23,908 bases of DNA, taken from the IMG/VR virus record IMGVR_UViG_3300032092_000255, positions 1-23,908 of that record; one strand, written 5' to 3'. Shown here piece after piece: positions 1-7,956 of this stretch. The position numbers and the translations under genes are program-made. This DNA comes from a virus. The notes below the pieces were generated by a model. It searched no databases. It was not told where the DNA came from and was given only the letters and a program-made list of their open reading frames with translations. Within the stretch, counting starts at the first letter, position 1; each line of letters opens with the position of its first letter.

Positions 1-206
1 TGCTCCTGGTCGATGACCTCGGGCAGGAGGCCCCGAGCGACCAGGGCGACGTCGTGGCGCTGATCAGCGACCGCCAGGCCGAAGGGCGCCCCACGCTGGT
101 CACCTTCGGCTTCCGCCTCGACGACCTCGCCCCCCGGTACGGCGCGCACTTCGAGCGGCGGCTGGTCGAGGGCGCGGCGCGCGTCGACCTGGGAGGGGGT
201 GCCTGA
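1..206 (+). CDS. DnaC/IstB-like helicase loader ATPase, C-terminal part
   Basis: Only the last 67 residues lie in the window; the gene begins upstream. They show a Walker B strand (LLVDDLG near the left edge), then a sensor-like segment reading GRPTLVTFGFRLDDLAPRYG, then a FERRLVEGAARVDL end. This order, with a hydrophobic strand before DD, a conserved Arg-Tyr-Gly and the late Arg pair, is the pattern of DnaC/IstB AAA+ ATPases, which load the replicative helicase onto DNA. The Walker A part would be outside the window. The stop codon overlaps the start of the next gene by one base (TGATG), so the two are probably translated together. It could instead be an IstB-type transposition ATPase, but the phage replication context favours a helicase loader. 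Confidence 0.75.
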   Translation, partial: LLVDDLGQEAPSDQGDVVALISDRQAEGRPTLVTFGFRLDDLAPRYGAHFERRLVEGAARVDLGGGA

Positions 207-736
207 TGGGCCTCATCCTCGGCATCGACCCGGGCACCTGGGAGGGGCGCCACGGTTGGGCGCTCCTGGAGGCCTCGCCAGGATGCCCTCCTCGCTGGCT
301 CTCGGCAGGCCACAGCCCCTCCAAGGCGCTCCTCGACGACCTCGCGCCCCAGGTCCCGCTCGGCCTGCGCGTAGCGCTGGAGACGGCGGCTGGGTACGTC
401 TGGCAGCACTACAAGGGGGCCGACCTGCTCTCGATGAACAGGGCCGCGGGCTACCTGCAGGGGCGCTTCGAGGCCCTCGGCATCGAGGTGCTTACCCCTG
501 CCTCGCAGGACTGGCGCCGCGTGGTGTGCGGCAAGGGCGCGGCCAGCGACGCGCAGATCGCGGCGGCGGTGCGGGCTGGCGTGCTGGGGGTGCCGGCAAG
601 GGCGAAGGTACACAGCCTCGATGCTGCTGGAGCGGCCCTGGCGGTGGCCCGAGGGTGGCGCCCCGTGCCCCCTCAGCTGCGGCTGGCGCTGGCTCCGAAG
701 CGGCGGCAGGTGCGGCCGGCAAGGAAGGTGGGGTGA
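206..736 (+). CDS. RuvC-like Holliday junction resolvase
   Basis: This 176-residue protein begins with the RuvC signature strand LILGIDPGT. The likely metal ligands are Asp8 in GIDPG, Glu59 in VALETA, and His136 with Asp139 in VHSLDAAGAAL. A D-E-H-D set is known from Thermus RuvC, where a His takes the place of one of the four acidic residues of the E. coli enzyme. In phages such resolvases clear branched DNA before packaging, which fits the position just upstream of the terminase genes. A strong ribosome site (GGGAGGGGG at about 191-199) precedes the ATG at 206. Length is typical of the family. The C-terminal 25 residues are basic and Pro-rich. Confidence 0.85.
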   Translation: MGLILGIDPGTWEGRHGWALLEASPGCPPRWLSAGHSPSKALLDDLAPQVPLGLRVALETAAGYVWQHYKGADLLSMNRAAGYLQGRFEALGIEVLTPASQDWRRVVCGKGAASDAQIAAAVRAGVLGVPARAKVHSLDAAGAALAVARGWRPVPPQLRLALAPKRRQVRPARKVG

Positions 737-1020
737 TGGAGAAGCACGGCCTCGCGTTCTTCGACCAGATCCGCGCCGACCTGGCCGCCGAGGGCATCAC
801 CATCCGCGCCTCCGACTGGCTCCTCGAGGCAGACGACGCGCCCCCGGACCTGTGCCTCCCGCAGACCTTCAGCCGTGCACCACACGCCGAGTGGGCGATG
901 GTTGGTTTCAGGCGCAACCGCTGCCGGTGGGGACCGCAGGCAGGCAGCTCCGACACGGGGCACGTTCACCACGTGTGCGCGCATACCCAGCGCCAGTGCA
1001 AGGTGGAAAACAATGGCTAA
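736..1020 (+). CDS. Unknown small protein
   Basis: This is a 94-residue product that I do not recognise. The ATG at 736 overlaps the resolvase stop by one base and follows a GGAAGGTGGGG ribosome site. The first 45 residues look like ordinary coding sequence for this genome (MEKHGLAFFDQIRADLAAEG). The C-terminal half is richer in Cys, His and Arg (HVHHVC, QRQC) and uses less G/C at third positions. The Cys/His cluster could bind metal, but the spacing matches no finger I know. The last 8 bases overlap the next gene, which has its own ribosome site. The start is well supported; the C-terminal half is less certain. Confidence 0.6.
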   Translation: MEKHGLAFFDQIRADLAAEGITIRASDWLLEADDAPPDLCLPQTFSRAPHAEWAMVGFRRNRCRWGPQAGSSDTGHVHHVCAHTQRQCKVENNG

Positions 1021-1471
1021 AAAGCAGCCCCCGCCCCCGCCAGAATCCACAGGCGCGCGCGCGCCAGCGCCTCCTGTTTGGCTGCGGGTGCGAGCCATCC
1101 GGCTGCACCTGGAGGCCGGCACCTGGAGCGGTGAGGTAGAGCGCGAGCTGGCCGAGGAGTGGGGGCTCGACCCGGCGGTGGTCCGGCGCCACGCGGCCGA
1201 GGCTCAGCGCCAGCTGGAGGCCGTGCTCGACGCGGGCGCCGCCGCCAGGCAGATCGAGGCGGACCTCTCCACCGCGATCCAGACCGCCTTTGCCCAGGGC
1301 GACATGGGTGCCGTCCAGCGGCTGCTCGAGACCCGGCTCAAGCTCCACGGGATCGGCGCCCATCGCGACCCGAAGAACGACCCGAAGCCCACGGCGGCTG
1401 CGGTGCCCACGCCTTCCGGAGAGGTGCCCTTCTGGCTCAAGAAGAAGGGCCCGAAGGAGGCGTCGTCGTGA
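1013..1471 (+). CDS. Putative terminase small subunit
   Basis: This is a 152-residue product starting at ATG 1013 behind AAGGTGG (about 1000-1006). The N-terminus is a Pro-rich leader (KKQPPPPPE). Residues 22-70 form a likely helix-turn-helix: WLRVRAIRLHLEAGTW, then ELAEEWGLDPAVVRRHAAEA. A helical middle and a charged C-terminal tail (WLKKKGPKEASS) follow. Small terminase subunits recognise the packaging site through such an N-terminal HTH and oligomerise through the helical middle. The position one small operon step upstream of the large terminase supports the call, but no family-specific motif is visible. It could be another DNA-binding regulator. Its stop overlaps the next GTG start. Confidence 0.6.
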   Translation: MAKKQPPPPPESTGARAPAPPVWLRVRAIRLHLEAGTWSGEVERELAEEWGLDPAVVRRHAAEAQRQLEAVLDAGAAARQIEADLSTAIQTAFAQGDMGAVQRLLETRLKLHGIGAHRDPKNDPKPTAAAVPTPSGEVPFWLKKKGPKEASS

Positions 1472-1662
1472 GCCCGCTGGCCCCTCTCTTCATCCCCGGC
1501 CTGCGCGTGGAGTTCTGGCAGGTGCCCGGTTCGACTGACGTCGCCGTCATGGCCAACGGCAAGCCCGTCCGCGTTCTCACCGCGGCGCAGTACGAGGAGT
1601 TCCAGCGGCGCGTCGCCGCCCTCGGCAAGGACCTTGACGAGAAGGCTGGACGTCGACCATGA
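1468..1662 (+). CDS. Unknown 64-residue protein
   Basis: A GTG start at 1468 overlaps the previous stop by 4 bp (GTGA) and is preceded by AAGGAGG at 1454-1460, so translation is well supported. The product has a beta-like first half (LRVEFWQVPGSTDVAVMANG, then VRVLTAAQYEEF) and a short helical end. I do not recognise it. It sits between the two terminase-related genes and is probably part of the same transcript. It ends with an ATGA overlap into the next frame. Confidence 0.6.
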   Translation: MSPLAPLFIPGLRVEFWQVPGSTDVAVMANGKPVRVLTAAQYEEFQRRVAALGKDLDEKAGRRP

Positions 1663-1991
1663 GCATCAACGCGTACAACGTGTATCAACGTGTCGTGCTA
1701 TCCTGCGACCTCATGCACATCCCCAGCTCCATCTTCATCGACGGCAAAGAGTTTCAGGTGGGCTTCGACCGCTGTAGCCCGCCGTCTGGCGACGAACTCA
1801 AGGCCCTCTCCGAAGAGGTGCAACGGCGCATGAACTGCTTGAGGGCGCTTCGGGAGGAAGAGGAGAGGGCGCGCGACCACGCGCAGCGCATCGCGTTGGT
1901 CATCAAGGAGGAGGAGCGCCAGCTCGACCGGGCGCGCACCGTGCTGAGCGTTCGCGCTCACGGCCTGCCCCTGGTGGAGCGGGAGGGCTGA
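1659..1991 (+). CDS. Unknown protein with coiled coil; start uncertain (1659 or 1713)
   Basis: Up to 110 residues. The C-terminal two thirds is a charged heptad-type helix (residues about 45-95, rich in Glu, Arg and Gln), and the N-terminal part has a short beta segment (SSIFIDGKEFQVGF). The family is unknown. The first possible start, ATG 1659, overlaps the preceding stop by 4 bp but has no close ribosome site. ATG 1713 lies 9 bases after a TGCTATCCT extended -10 box, which would give a leaderless or nearly leaderless message. Codons 1-18 cover the AT-richer repeat at 1667-1695, an unusual sequence for coding DNA here. The stop overlaps the large terminase start (TGATG). Confidence 0.6.
   Translation: MSINAYNVYQRVVLSCDLMHIPSSIFIDGKEFQVGFDRCSPPSGDELKALSEEVQRRMNCLRALREEEERARDHAQRIALVIKEEERQLDRARTVLSVRAHGLPLVEREG
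1667..1695 (+). repeat. Three tandem CAACGYGT units
   Basis: CAACGCGTA (1667-1675), CAACGTGTAT (1676-1685) and CAACGTGTCG (1686-1695) follow one another with 9 to 10 bp periodicity, about one helical turn. They end just before a TGCTATCCT extended -10 box at 1697. The arrangement looks like a repressor or activator operator array over a promoter, or iterons. Function is inferred only. Confidence 0.5.
1697..1704 (+). promoter_or_regulatory. Putative extended -10 promoter (TGCTATCCT)
   Basis: The extended -10 form TG-n-TATCCT starts at 1696-1697, with the -10 hexamer at 1699-1704. The same GTGnTAnCCTnG form recurs near 22753 and 23187. No good -35 is visible; the CAACGYGT repeats occupy that position. 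A transcript would start near 1711, next to the ATG at 1713. Confidence 0.4.
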
Positions 1992-3553
1992 TGCTTTTCA
2001 CGGACTTCCTCGAAGAGCTGGGCGTGAGGCTGGAGGCCGGTCAGCGGGCCTTCTGCCGCGTCGCCTTCGACGGGGTCCAGGTGGCCGACCTCCAGGGCGA
2101 GGACCGCGGCTGGGCGATCAAGATCTTTGGCGACCTGCCGCGGATGCCCGACGAGGAGTGGGCGTTCGTGCGGGCGGTGATATGCATTGTGGCCGGGGGG
2201 CGCAGCGGCAAGACGTACCTGTGCAGCCTGCGCATCCTGTACCTGGCCCTGACCCTCGACCTGGAAGGCAAGCTGGCCCCGGGCGAGGAGGCCGTCGCGA
2301 TCATCCTGGCGCCGCGGCTCAAGGAGGCGCAGCTCAGCCTCAAGTACATCGCCGGACAGGCGCGCAAGAACCCGGACATCAAGCGCCTGATCGTGGCTGA
2401 CACGGCTGATCAGCTGGTGCTGCGGCGCCCCCAGGATGGGCAACTGGTGACGATCACACCACAGGCCGCTGGCGCGGGCGGCGTGAGCGGGCGAGGCAAG
2501 ACGCTGATCGCCGTGCTGATGGACGAGACCTGTTTCTTCCGGGACGCGTCGAGCGGGGTGGTCAACGACGATGCGATTTTTGACGCGGCTGAGCCCCGCG
2601 TGATCGAGGGAGGTCAGACGTTCGTGTCGTCTACGCCGTGGGTGGCCCGAGGGCTGCTCCACCGGAAGTGGAAGGAGAACCACGGCCACCCGAAGACGGC
2701 CCTCAGCGCCCACGCCAGCACGCGAAACATGCGCACGAACGCCTTGCAGCTGCGCAAGGTGGACAACGCGTACAAGAAGGACCCGAGGAACGCGGCCATC
2801 GAATTTGGCGCCGAGTGGGGGTCGACCACGGTGGAGCTCTTCTTCACCGACGCCGAGCTGGACAGCCTGTTCGATGGGTCGGCGCCCCCGCTGGGCACCT
2901 TGCCCCGACCTGGCTCGACGGTCGCAGCTGGTGGCGACCTGGGGTTCGTCCGGAACAGCTCCAGCCTGGCGATCGTCGTTCAGGCCCGCGGGGTTGTGAG
3001 GCTGGCGCACCTCGAGGAGCACCAGCCCCCCAAGGGCCAGAAGCTGCGCCCCAGCGTGGTCTGCAGGGGTTTCGCCGAGACCCTGGCGCGCTACGGATGC
3101 GCCGGCCTTGTAGCCGACCAGCACGAGCGAGCCAGCCTGGAGGAGTACCTGTCCGACGCCGACCTCTCGGCCTACGACGCCCCCAGCTCCGTCGACGCCC
3201 TCGTGGCGCTGCGGGCAGCGGTGCGCGAGGGGCGCGTCAAGGCCCCGGTGCCCTTGGAGCAGACGGACGAGGAGGCGCCAGCGGACCTGCCCGGAAGGCT
3301 CCGAGAGCAGCTGGCAGGCATCCGGCAGAAGCGGACGGTGGGAGACGGCCTGGCCGTGGTCCTGCCCACCGCGCTCGATGGCAGCCACTGCGATCTGGCG
3401 GTGGCGTTTGCCCAGGCAGTCTGGGGCCTTGGTGCCGTCGGTGGCGCCGAGGTGGACGAGGAGAAGGAAGAAGACCTATGGGAAGAACGTCATCAGAGAG
3501 AGGTTGCCGCCCGCGAGCGGCGGCTCAGGGCCCGGCAGGAGCGCAGCTGGTGA
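1991..3553 (+). CDS. Terminase large subunit
   Basis: This 520-residue DNA packaging motor has an ATPase part with Walker A GGRSGKT (69-75), Walker B LIAVLMDET (172-180) and the coupling motif SSTP (213-216). The C-terminal RNase H-like nuclease carries the expected acidic triad: Asp316 in GGDLGF, Asp376 in VADQHE and Asp468 in HCDLAVAFA. Together these show an intact ATPase-nuclease that translocates DNA into the prohead and cuts it at termination. Length is normal for the family. The ATG at 1991 follows GGAGGG at 1982-1987 and overlaps the previous stop by one base. The C-terminus ends in a highly charged helix (EEKEEDLWEERHQRE). Confidence 0.95.
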   Translation: MLFTDFLEELGVRLEAGQRAFCRVAFDGVQVADLQGEDRGWAIKIFGDLPRMPDEEWAFVRAVICIVAGGRSGKTYLCSLRILYLALTLDLEGKLAPGEEAVAIILAPRLKEAQLSLKYIAGQARKNPDIKRLIVADTADQLVLRRPQDGQLVTITPQAAGAGGVSGRGKTLIAVLMDETCFFRDASSGVVNDDAIFDAAEPRVIEGGQTFVSSTPWVARGLLHRKWKENHGHPKTALSAHASTRNMRTNALQLRKVDNAYKKDPRNAAIEFGAEWGSTTVELFFTDAELDSLFDGSAPPLGTLPRPGSTVAAGGDLGFVRNSSSLAIVVQARGVVRLAHLEEHQPPKGQKLRPSVVCRGFAETLARYGCAGLVADQHERASLEEYLSDADLSAYDAPSSVDALVALRAAVREGRVKAPVPLEQTDEEAPADLPGRLREQLAGIRQKRTVGDGLAVVLPTALDGSHCDLAVAFAQAVWGLGAVGGAEVDEEKEEDLWEERHQREVAARERRLRARQERSW

Positions 3554-3744
3554 GCGAGGTCGTCGCCCTCGCCACCGCAGCCCGCGCGGCAGGGGTCACC
3601 CACCTGCGCATGCGGGTCGGCCCCGTGCGGGAGTTGATCCTGCTGCCCCCCGACCCGCCCGCCGATCCCTCTCCGGCAGAGGCGACGGTCGACCTGGAGC
3701 TCCAGCGTCGTGAGCGTGAAGCGCGGCTGCGGGGTGGCTCGTGA
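3550..3744 (+). CDS. Unknown 64-residue protein between terminase and portal
   Basis: A GTG start overlaps the terminase stop (GTGA, 3550-3553) with AGGAG at 3537-3541. The product has a short N-terminal helix, a beta-like stretch (THLRMRVGPVRELILLPP), an Asp/Pro linker and a charged C-terminal helix (LELQRREREARLRGG). It is unrecognised. The position between large terminase and portal, and a 4 bp overlap with the portal GTG, suggest a packaging or portal-assembly accessory expressed in fixed ratio with its neighbours. Confidence 0.6.
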   Translation: MSEVVALATAARAAGVTHLRMRVGPVRELILLPPDPPADPSPAEATVDLELQRREREARLRGGS

Positions 3745-5585
3745 GGAGCCGCAACGAAACCCGCTGGTGGAGGGCCGAGAGTCACCACCGCTACGACGTG
3801 CTGAGGACGGCGCTGGACGACGTGTACCGCACCAGCGATGCCCGCTTCTGGAGCTACGACCGGGCTGTCCGGCTCTTCGCCGAGAAGCTCGAGGTGGTGA
3901 TCGGCCGCAACCTGGCGACCCCTGCGCGGCTCGACTTCAACCTGACGCGGACCCTGGCCCTGACCGCTCGGGCGCACCTCACGGAGTACGCCCCGCCGCG
4001 CGCCGCGATCTACACGGAGGGCGGCAGCTGGGAGCTACGCCAGCGCGGACAAGCGCTGCAGAAGTGGGTCTCGGCGGCGGTGCTGTCCGCCGACATGGAC
4101 CGCACCGTACGGGAACTGGCGTCGGTGCGCTGCGCCGTCTTCGGTGACGGCCCCCTGCGGGTCGGCTCTCGCTGGGGGCGCATCACCGTCGACAGCGTGA
4201 GGCCCTGGGAGCTGCTCGCCCACGAAGAGGACGAGCGCGCCGGCGACCTCCGCACGCTCTACCACCTGCGCGACGAGGACCGCGGCGTGCTGAGCCACCT
4301 GTTCCCCGACGCCGAGCACGTCAAGGCGATCGACGACACCGACGGCTCGGGGCTGCTCCCCTGGGGCAGCTACAGCACCACCTACGGCCACCGCAGCCAC
4401 CGGATCCCGGTGCTGGAGGCCTGGCACCTGCCCAGCGCCCCCGGCGCCGACGACGGCCGCCACCTGGTGGTGGTCGAGAACCACGTGCTCCTCGACGAGC
4501 CCTGGACCTCCTCACGTTTCCCCTTCGCCTGGTGGCGCTGGACGCGCCCGGTGGGCGGCGGCTTCTGGTCGACGGGCATCGCCGACAGTGTGGGTGAGTT
4601 CCAGCGCCAGATCGCCGTGCTGCTCCAGCGGCTGCAGCAAGCGATCGATTTGACCACCAACCCCCGGCTGCTGGCGCCGCGCGCGTCTCGGCCCACGCCG
4701 TGGCCCCCCACGAACGAGATCGGCGGGATCACCTGGTACAACGGCAACACCCCGCCGATGTGGGACGTGGCCCGCGCCGTCTCCCCCGAGATCGCCGGGC
4801 AGATCGAGCGCCTCTGGGGGCAGGGCTTCCGGCAGGAGGGGATCAGCGAGATGGCCGCCATGGGCGTGAAGCCCGCGGGGCTCAACTCCGGCGAGGCCCT
4901 GCGCGTCTACGCGGACAAGTCCTCCGGAAGGCTCGCCTCCTGGTCGATCGCCTGCCAGGAACTCTACGTCGAGAGCGCGCACCTGAAGCTCGAAGAGGCC
5001 CGGCGCCTCGTGGCCGACGACCCCGAGTTCTCCGTGGTCTACCAGGACGAGCAGCAGCAGTCTGTCGAGCGCATCCCGTTCGCCGACGTCGACCTGGACG
5101 AGGACAGCTACGTCATCCGCTCCGGCGCCGTGTCGTCGCTGCCGGACTCCCCGGCGGGGCGCCGCGCGCTGGTGGCGGACATGCTCAGCACCGGGCAGGT
5201 CACCCCCGAGCAGGCGCGACGCATGGTTCGCGACCCGGACACCGACGCCGAGCAAAACCTGCTCGACGCGCGGGTGAACTACCTCAAGAAGATCATCGAA
5301 GACATGCTGTTCGGGTCGGGCGCCTACACCCCGCCCGAGCCCATGGATGACCTCGCCGGCGCGAAGGAGCTGATCAAGAGCTACTACGCCCGCGCCCGCG
5401 CCGAGGGCGTCGACCGCGCGCGCCTCGCTGCGGCCCGAAGGTGGGCGGCTGCGGTCGTCGCGCTCGAGACGCCACCCCCGCCCCCGCCGACTCCTGGAGC
5501 CCCGCCGGGAGCGCCGCCGATGCCCCCGGAGGGCGCCCCACCCATGCCGCCCATGCCCCCTCTTCCTGAAGGAATGATGCCATGA
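3741..5585 (+). CDS. Portal protein
   Basis: This is a 614-residue product starting at GTG 3741, overlapping the previous stop. The N-terminal half contains the helical, Trp/Arg-rich wing typical of portals (RFWSYDRAVRLFAEKLEVVIGR begins near residue 35). The middle has SVRPWELL and a long stem-like helix (EFQRQIAVLLQRLQQAIDL), followed by a GISEMAAMGVKPAGLNSGEA turn region. The last 45 residues are almost all Pro, Met, Ala and Gly. The portal forms the dodecameric vertex through which DNA is pumped and to which the tail attaches. Assignment rests on these regions, its size and its place between terminase and scaffold. The Pro-rich tail is an oddity and may be disordered in the capsid interior. 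Confidence 0.85.
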   Translation: MRSRNETRWWRAESHHRYDVLRTALDDVYRTSDARFWSYDRAVRLFAEKLEVVIGRNLATPARLDFNLTRTLALTARAHLTEYAPPRAAIYTEGGSWELRQRGQALQKWVSAAVLSADMDRTVRELASVRCAVFGDGPLRVGSRWGRITVDSVRPWELLAHEEDERAGDLRTLYHLRDEDRGVLSHLFPDAEHVKAIDDTDGSGLLPWGSYSTTYGHRSHRIPVLEAWHLPSAPGADDGRHLVVVENHVLLDEPWTSSRFPFAWWRWTRPVGGGFWSTGIADSVGEFQRQIAVLLQRLQQAIDLTTNPRLLAPRASRPTPWPPTNEIGGITWYNGNTPPMWDVARAVSPEIAGQIERLWGQGFRQEGISEMAAMGVKPAGLNSGEALRVYADKSSGRLASWSIACQELYVESAHLKLEEARRLVADDPEFSVVYQDEQQQSVERIPFADVDLDEDSYVIRSGAVSSLPDSPAGRRALVADMLSTGQVTPEQARRMVRDPDTDAEQNLLDARVNYLKKIIEDMLFGSGAYTPPEPMDDLAGAKELIKSYYARARAEGVDRARLAAARRWAAAVVALETPPPPPPTPGAPPGAPPMPPEGAPPMPPMPPLPEGMMP

Positions 5586-6526
5586 CCGTCGAAGCCTCCG
5601 CCCCCACCACCGACACGTCCGCCTCTCCTGCCTCCGAGGCCCCAGCCGCGCCCGCGGCCTACGGCCCTGCGGCCATCGATCGGATCGTCAGCGCCCACCG
5701 TGCCGCCGTCGAAGCCAAGAAGGCGCCCGCCAAGAGCGAGGACGACGAGGACGAGGACGACGACGAGACCCCCGCGGCGCCTCCCGCGGCGCAGCCGCAG
5801 GGGAAGAAGCGGACGATCGGCGCCAAGATGAAAGAACTGCGCCAGCAGCGCGCCGCCCTCCGCCAGCAGCTGGCCGACCTCCAGGCCAAGCTCCAGGCCC
5901 CCCAGACGTCTCCGTCCTTCGACCCGGAGGGCTTCAAGAAGAGCCCCCTCAAGGCCCTCGAGCAGCTCGGCCTGGACCGAACGGAAGCGCTCGACCTGAT
6001 CCAGAAGGACGCGCTGGAGACGGGGGGCCTCCCGCCCGCCGTGGCGAAGGCGCTGGACCGGATCCAGAGCGACCTGCAGCAGGCCCTGAAGCGCAACGAG
6101 GAGCTGGAGAAGCGCCTCGCCGAGCGCGAGGAAACCGAGCGGCACGAGGCCGGCGTGCGCGCCCTCAAGACCGAGGCCGCGGACCTCAAGAAATACCCCG
6201 AGTTGGAGGGCTACGAGTGGCCCGATCTGGAGGGGGCGATCTACCAGGCGATCGAGTTCCTGCGCGCCAGCGGCAAGGGGAGCGCGACGGCGCAGGAAGT
6301 GCTCGGCCTGGTCAACGTGGCCTTCGGTCAGCATCACGCGAAGATCGCCGCGCGAGCGAGCAAGAAGGCGCCTGCGCCCCCCGCGCCTCCTGCCCCCGAG
6401 CCGGCGCGCAAGGGCAAGGCGGCGCCGCCCCCGCTGCCCCCTGTCACCCCGGGGCCGAAGGGCAAGGTCCGCCTCCCGACGCGGCAGGAAATCCAGCTGC
6501 GCGTGGAGCGGGCTAGCGCTCGCTGA
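5582..6526 (+). CDS. Capsid scaffold protein
   Basis: This is a 314-residue product with ATG 5582 overlapping the portal stop by 4 bp behind AAGGAA (5569-5574). It has an Ala/Pro-rich N-terminus, an acidic run at about 53-62 and coiled coils at about 81-105 and 157-200. A Pro/Ala/Lys linker follows, and then a basic C-terminal helix (RQEIQLRVERASAR). This charge layout, with a basic C-terminal helix that binds the capsid protein, is typical of phage scaffolds, as is the place directly before the capsid gene. Scaffolds direct prohead shell curvature and then leave or are degraded. No protease domain is seen. Confidence 0.8.
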   Translation: MTVEASAPTTDTSASPASEAPAAPAAYGPAAIDRIVSAHRAAVEAKKAPAKSEDDEDEDDDETPAAPPAAQPQGKKRTIGAKMKELRQQRAALRQQLADLQAKLQAPQTSPSFDPEGFKKSPLKALEQLGLDRTEALDLIQKDALETGGLPPAVAKALDRIQSDLQQALKRNEELEKRLAEREETERHEAGVRALKTEAADLKKYPELEGYEWPDLEGAIYQAIEFLRASGKGSATAQEVLGLVNVAFGQHHAKIAARASKKAPAPPAPPAPEPARKGKAAPPPLPPVTPGPKGKVRLPTRQEIQLRVERASAR

Positions 6527-6533
6527 CGTCCTG

Positions 6534-6552
6534 TGCGATCCTACTGATCGCA
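6534..6552. other. 7 bp inverted repeat in the scaffold-capsid gap
   Basis: TGCGATC (6534-6540) and GATCGCA (6546-6552) flank a 5-base loop 8 bases after the scaffold stop. Outside it, CTGTG (6531-6535) can instead pair with CACAG (6556-6560). No T-tract follows, so it is not a standard intrinsic terminator. It could be a protein-binding palindrome, an mRNA stability or processing hairpin, or chance. The rest of the gap (6553-6667) shows no clear promoter. Confidence 0.4.
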
Positions 6553-6667
6553 GGCCACAGCCTGCTCTCGCCGCCAGCCTCCGGCGCCGTCTCAGTCGGT
6601 CGAACGCTGCCTCCGCCCTGCCGCGGACTCGCCCAGCGACCTCGACTCTCAGACCTGGAGACGGCCC

Positions 6668-7954
6668 ATGGCCCTCGGTCCCGAAGACCTCCTCACAGCG
6701 GCAAATTCTCTCAAGAGCGTCTACTCCCCCGACGAACTCAAGCTCGTGATCTGCAAGAAGCGGCCCTTCATGGCCGCGATCCCCAAGGTCGATGACTTTG
6801 AGGGAGACGACTACAAGCACACCGTTCAGCACGGCTACAACCAGTCGGCGGGCCCCACCGTCGCGGTTGCGCGCAACACCATCTCCACCAACTCGGAGGA
6901 GCGGTTCACCGTCGACCGGAAGCAGTACTACGGGTACGGCAAGATCAGCCGCGAGCTGATCCTCGCGACCCGCAGCAAGAAGGGCTCCGTCGCCAACAAG
7001 TACAAGCAGGCGATGGACTCCATGATCATGTCGCTGGGTCGCTTCCTCGACTACGGCGTCTGGTCGAACGGAGGCGGCGCCTACGGCCGTCTCGACGCGG
7101 TCGGCGTGGCCGGCGGCCTGCTCAACACGCAGGTGCGCCTTGCCAACCCGGCGATGGCGCTCTGGCTGGAGAGCGACATGCAGCTCCAGTTCTCCGCGAA
7201 CAGCGGCTACGGCCCGGTCACCACCGTGCGCCAGCCCGGCGGCGGCGCGGAAGGCGCGGCCTCCACCGGCATCACGCTGACCATCCTCGCGGTCAACAAG
7301 CGCACCGGCGTCATCACCTTCACGGCTGCTGTCCCCGTGGCTGTCGGCGAGGTGACCGTCAACGATTTCATTTTCCGGCGCCAGACCAAGGGCCTGGTGA
7401 TCGACGGCGTGCGCGGCTGGATCCCCCAGGACGACACCACCGCCGCCGCGGCCTACCTCGGCGCGACCCGCTCCAGCAACACCGAGCGGCTCTCCGGGCA
7501 CCGCTGGCTCGACGTGCTCGGCACCTACGCGGAGACGATCCGCGAGGGCTGCGCCCACTTCGCGAACATGGGGATGGATGCCTCGAACATCTACATGAAC
7601 CCCATGTCGATCACGAAGATCGAGGCGAGCGAGCGCGAGCGCGTCACCACGGTCGACGTGGGCGACCTCGAGATCGGCTTCGAGACGATCAAGTTCAAGA
7701 CCGCGATCGGTGACCTCGACCTGCAGAGCGAGGTCGCGGTGCCCCCCGGCTGGGCGTTCGTGACCAACCCGAACAGCTGGGCGTTCAAGCACCTCGGCGA
7801 CATGGTCGGCTTCTTCGAGGAAGCGGGCCTGCTTCAGCGCGTGGTCGGCGAGGACAACTACGACTTCGAGGGCGGCGGGTACGGCAACCTCGTCTGCGAG
7901 CTGCCCGGCAACAGCGGGTGGATCAAGGTCGACAAGCTCGCGGCGGAGTTCTGA
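6668..7954 (+). CDS. Major capsid protein
   Basis: This is a 428-residue product with ATG 6668 behind CTGGAG (about 6655-6660). The sequence fits a podovirus-type HK97-fold coat protein. It has an N-terminal region with FMAAIPKVDDFEGDDYKH, and a central helix bundle (ISRELILATRSKKGS, then KYKQAMDSMIMSLGRFLDYG). Residues about 165-245 look like a beta-rich insertion carrying VNKRTGVITFTAA. The C-terminal part contains IYMNPMSITKIEAS and FVTNPNSWAFKHLGDMVGF. It assembles the icosahedral shell. Location right after the scaffold and before connector genes supports the call. The 141 bp leader may allow separate, higher expression. Confidence 0.9.
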   Translation: MALGPEDLLTAANSLKSVYSPDELKLVICKKRPFMAAIPKVDDFEGDDYKHTVQHGYNQSAGPTVAVARNTISTNSEERFTVDRKQYYGYGKISRELILATRSKKGSVANKYKQAMDSMIMSLGRFLDYGVWSNGGGAYGRLDAVGVAGGLLNTQVRLANPAMALWLESDMQLQFSANSGYGPVTTVRQPGGGAEGAASTGITLTILAVNKRTGVITFTAAVPVAVGEVTVNDFIFRRQTKGLVIDGVRGWIPQDDTTAAAAYLGATRSSNTERLSGHRWLDVLGTYAETIREGCAHFANMGMDASNIYMNPMSITKIEASERERVTTVDVGDLEIGFETIKFKTAIGDLDLQSEVAVPPGWAFVTNPNSWAFKHLGDMVGFFEEAGLLQRVVGEDNYDFEGGGYGNLVCELPGNSGWIKVDKLAAEF

Positions 7955-7956
7955 TC

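Noticed and set aside
199-735. Plus-strand frame overlapping the resolvase upstream of ATG 736
   Set aside because: It is a Pro/Arg/Gly-rich shadow of the resolvase gene; the real gene in that frame begins at 736.
6536-6545. Minus-strand TAGGAT box in the scaffold-capsid gap
   Set aside because: It would drive only antisense RNA into the scaffold gene and lies inside the palindrome; no -35 or start codon supports it.
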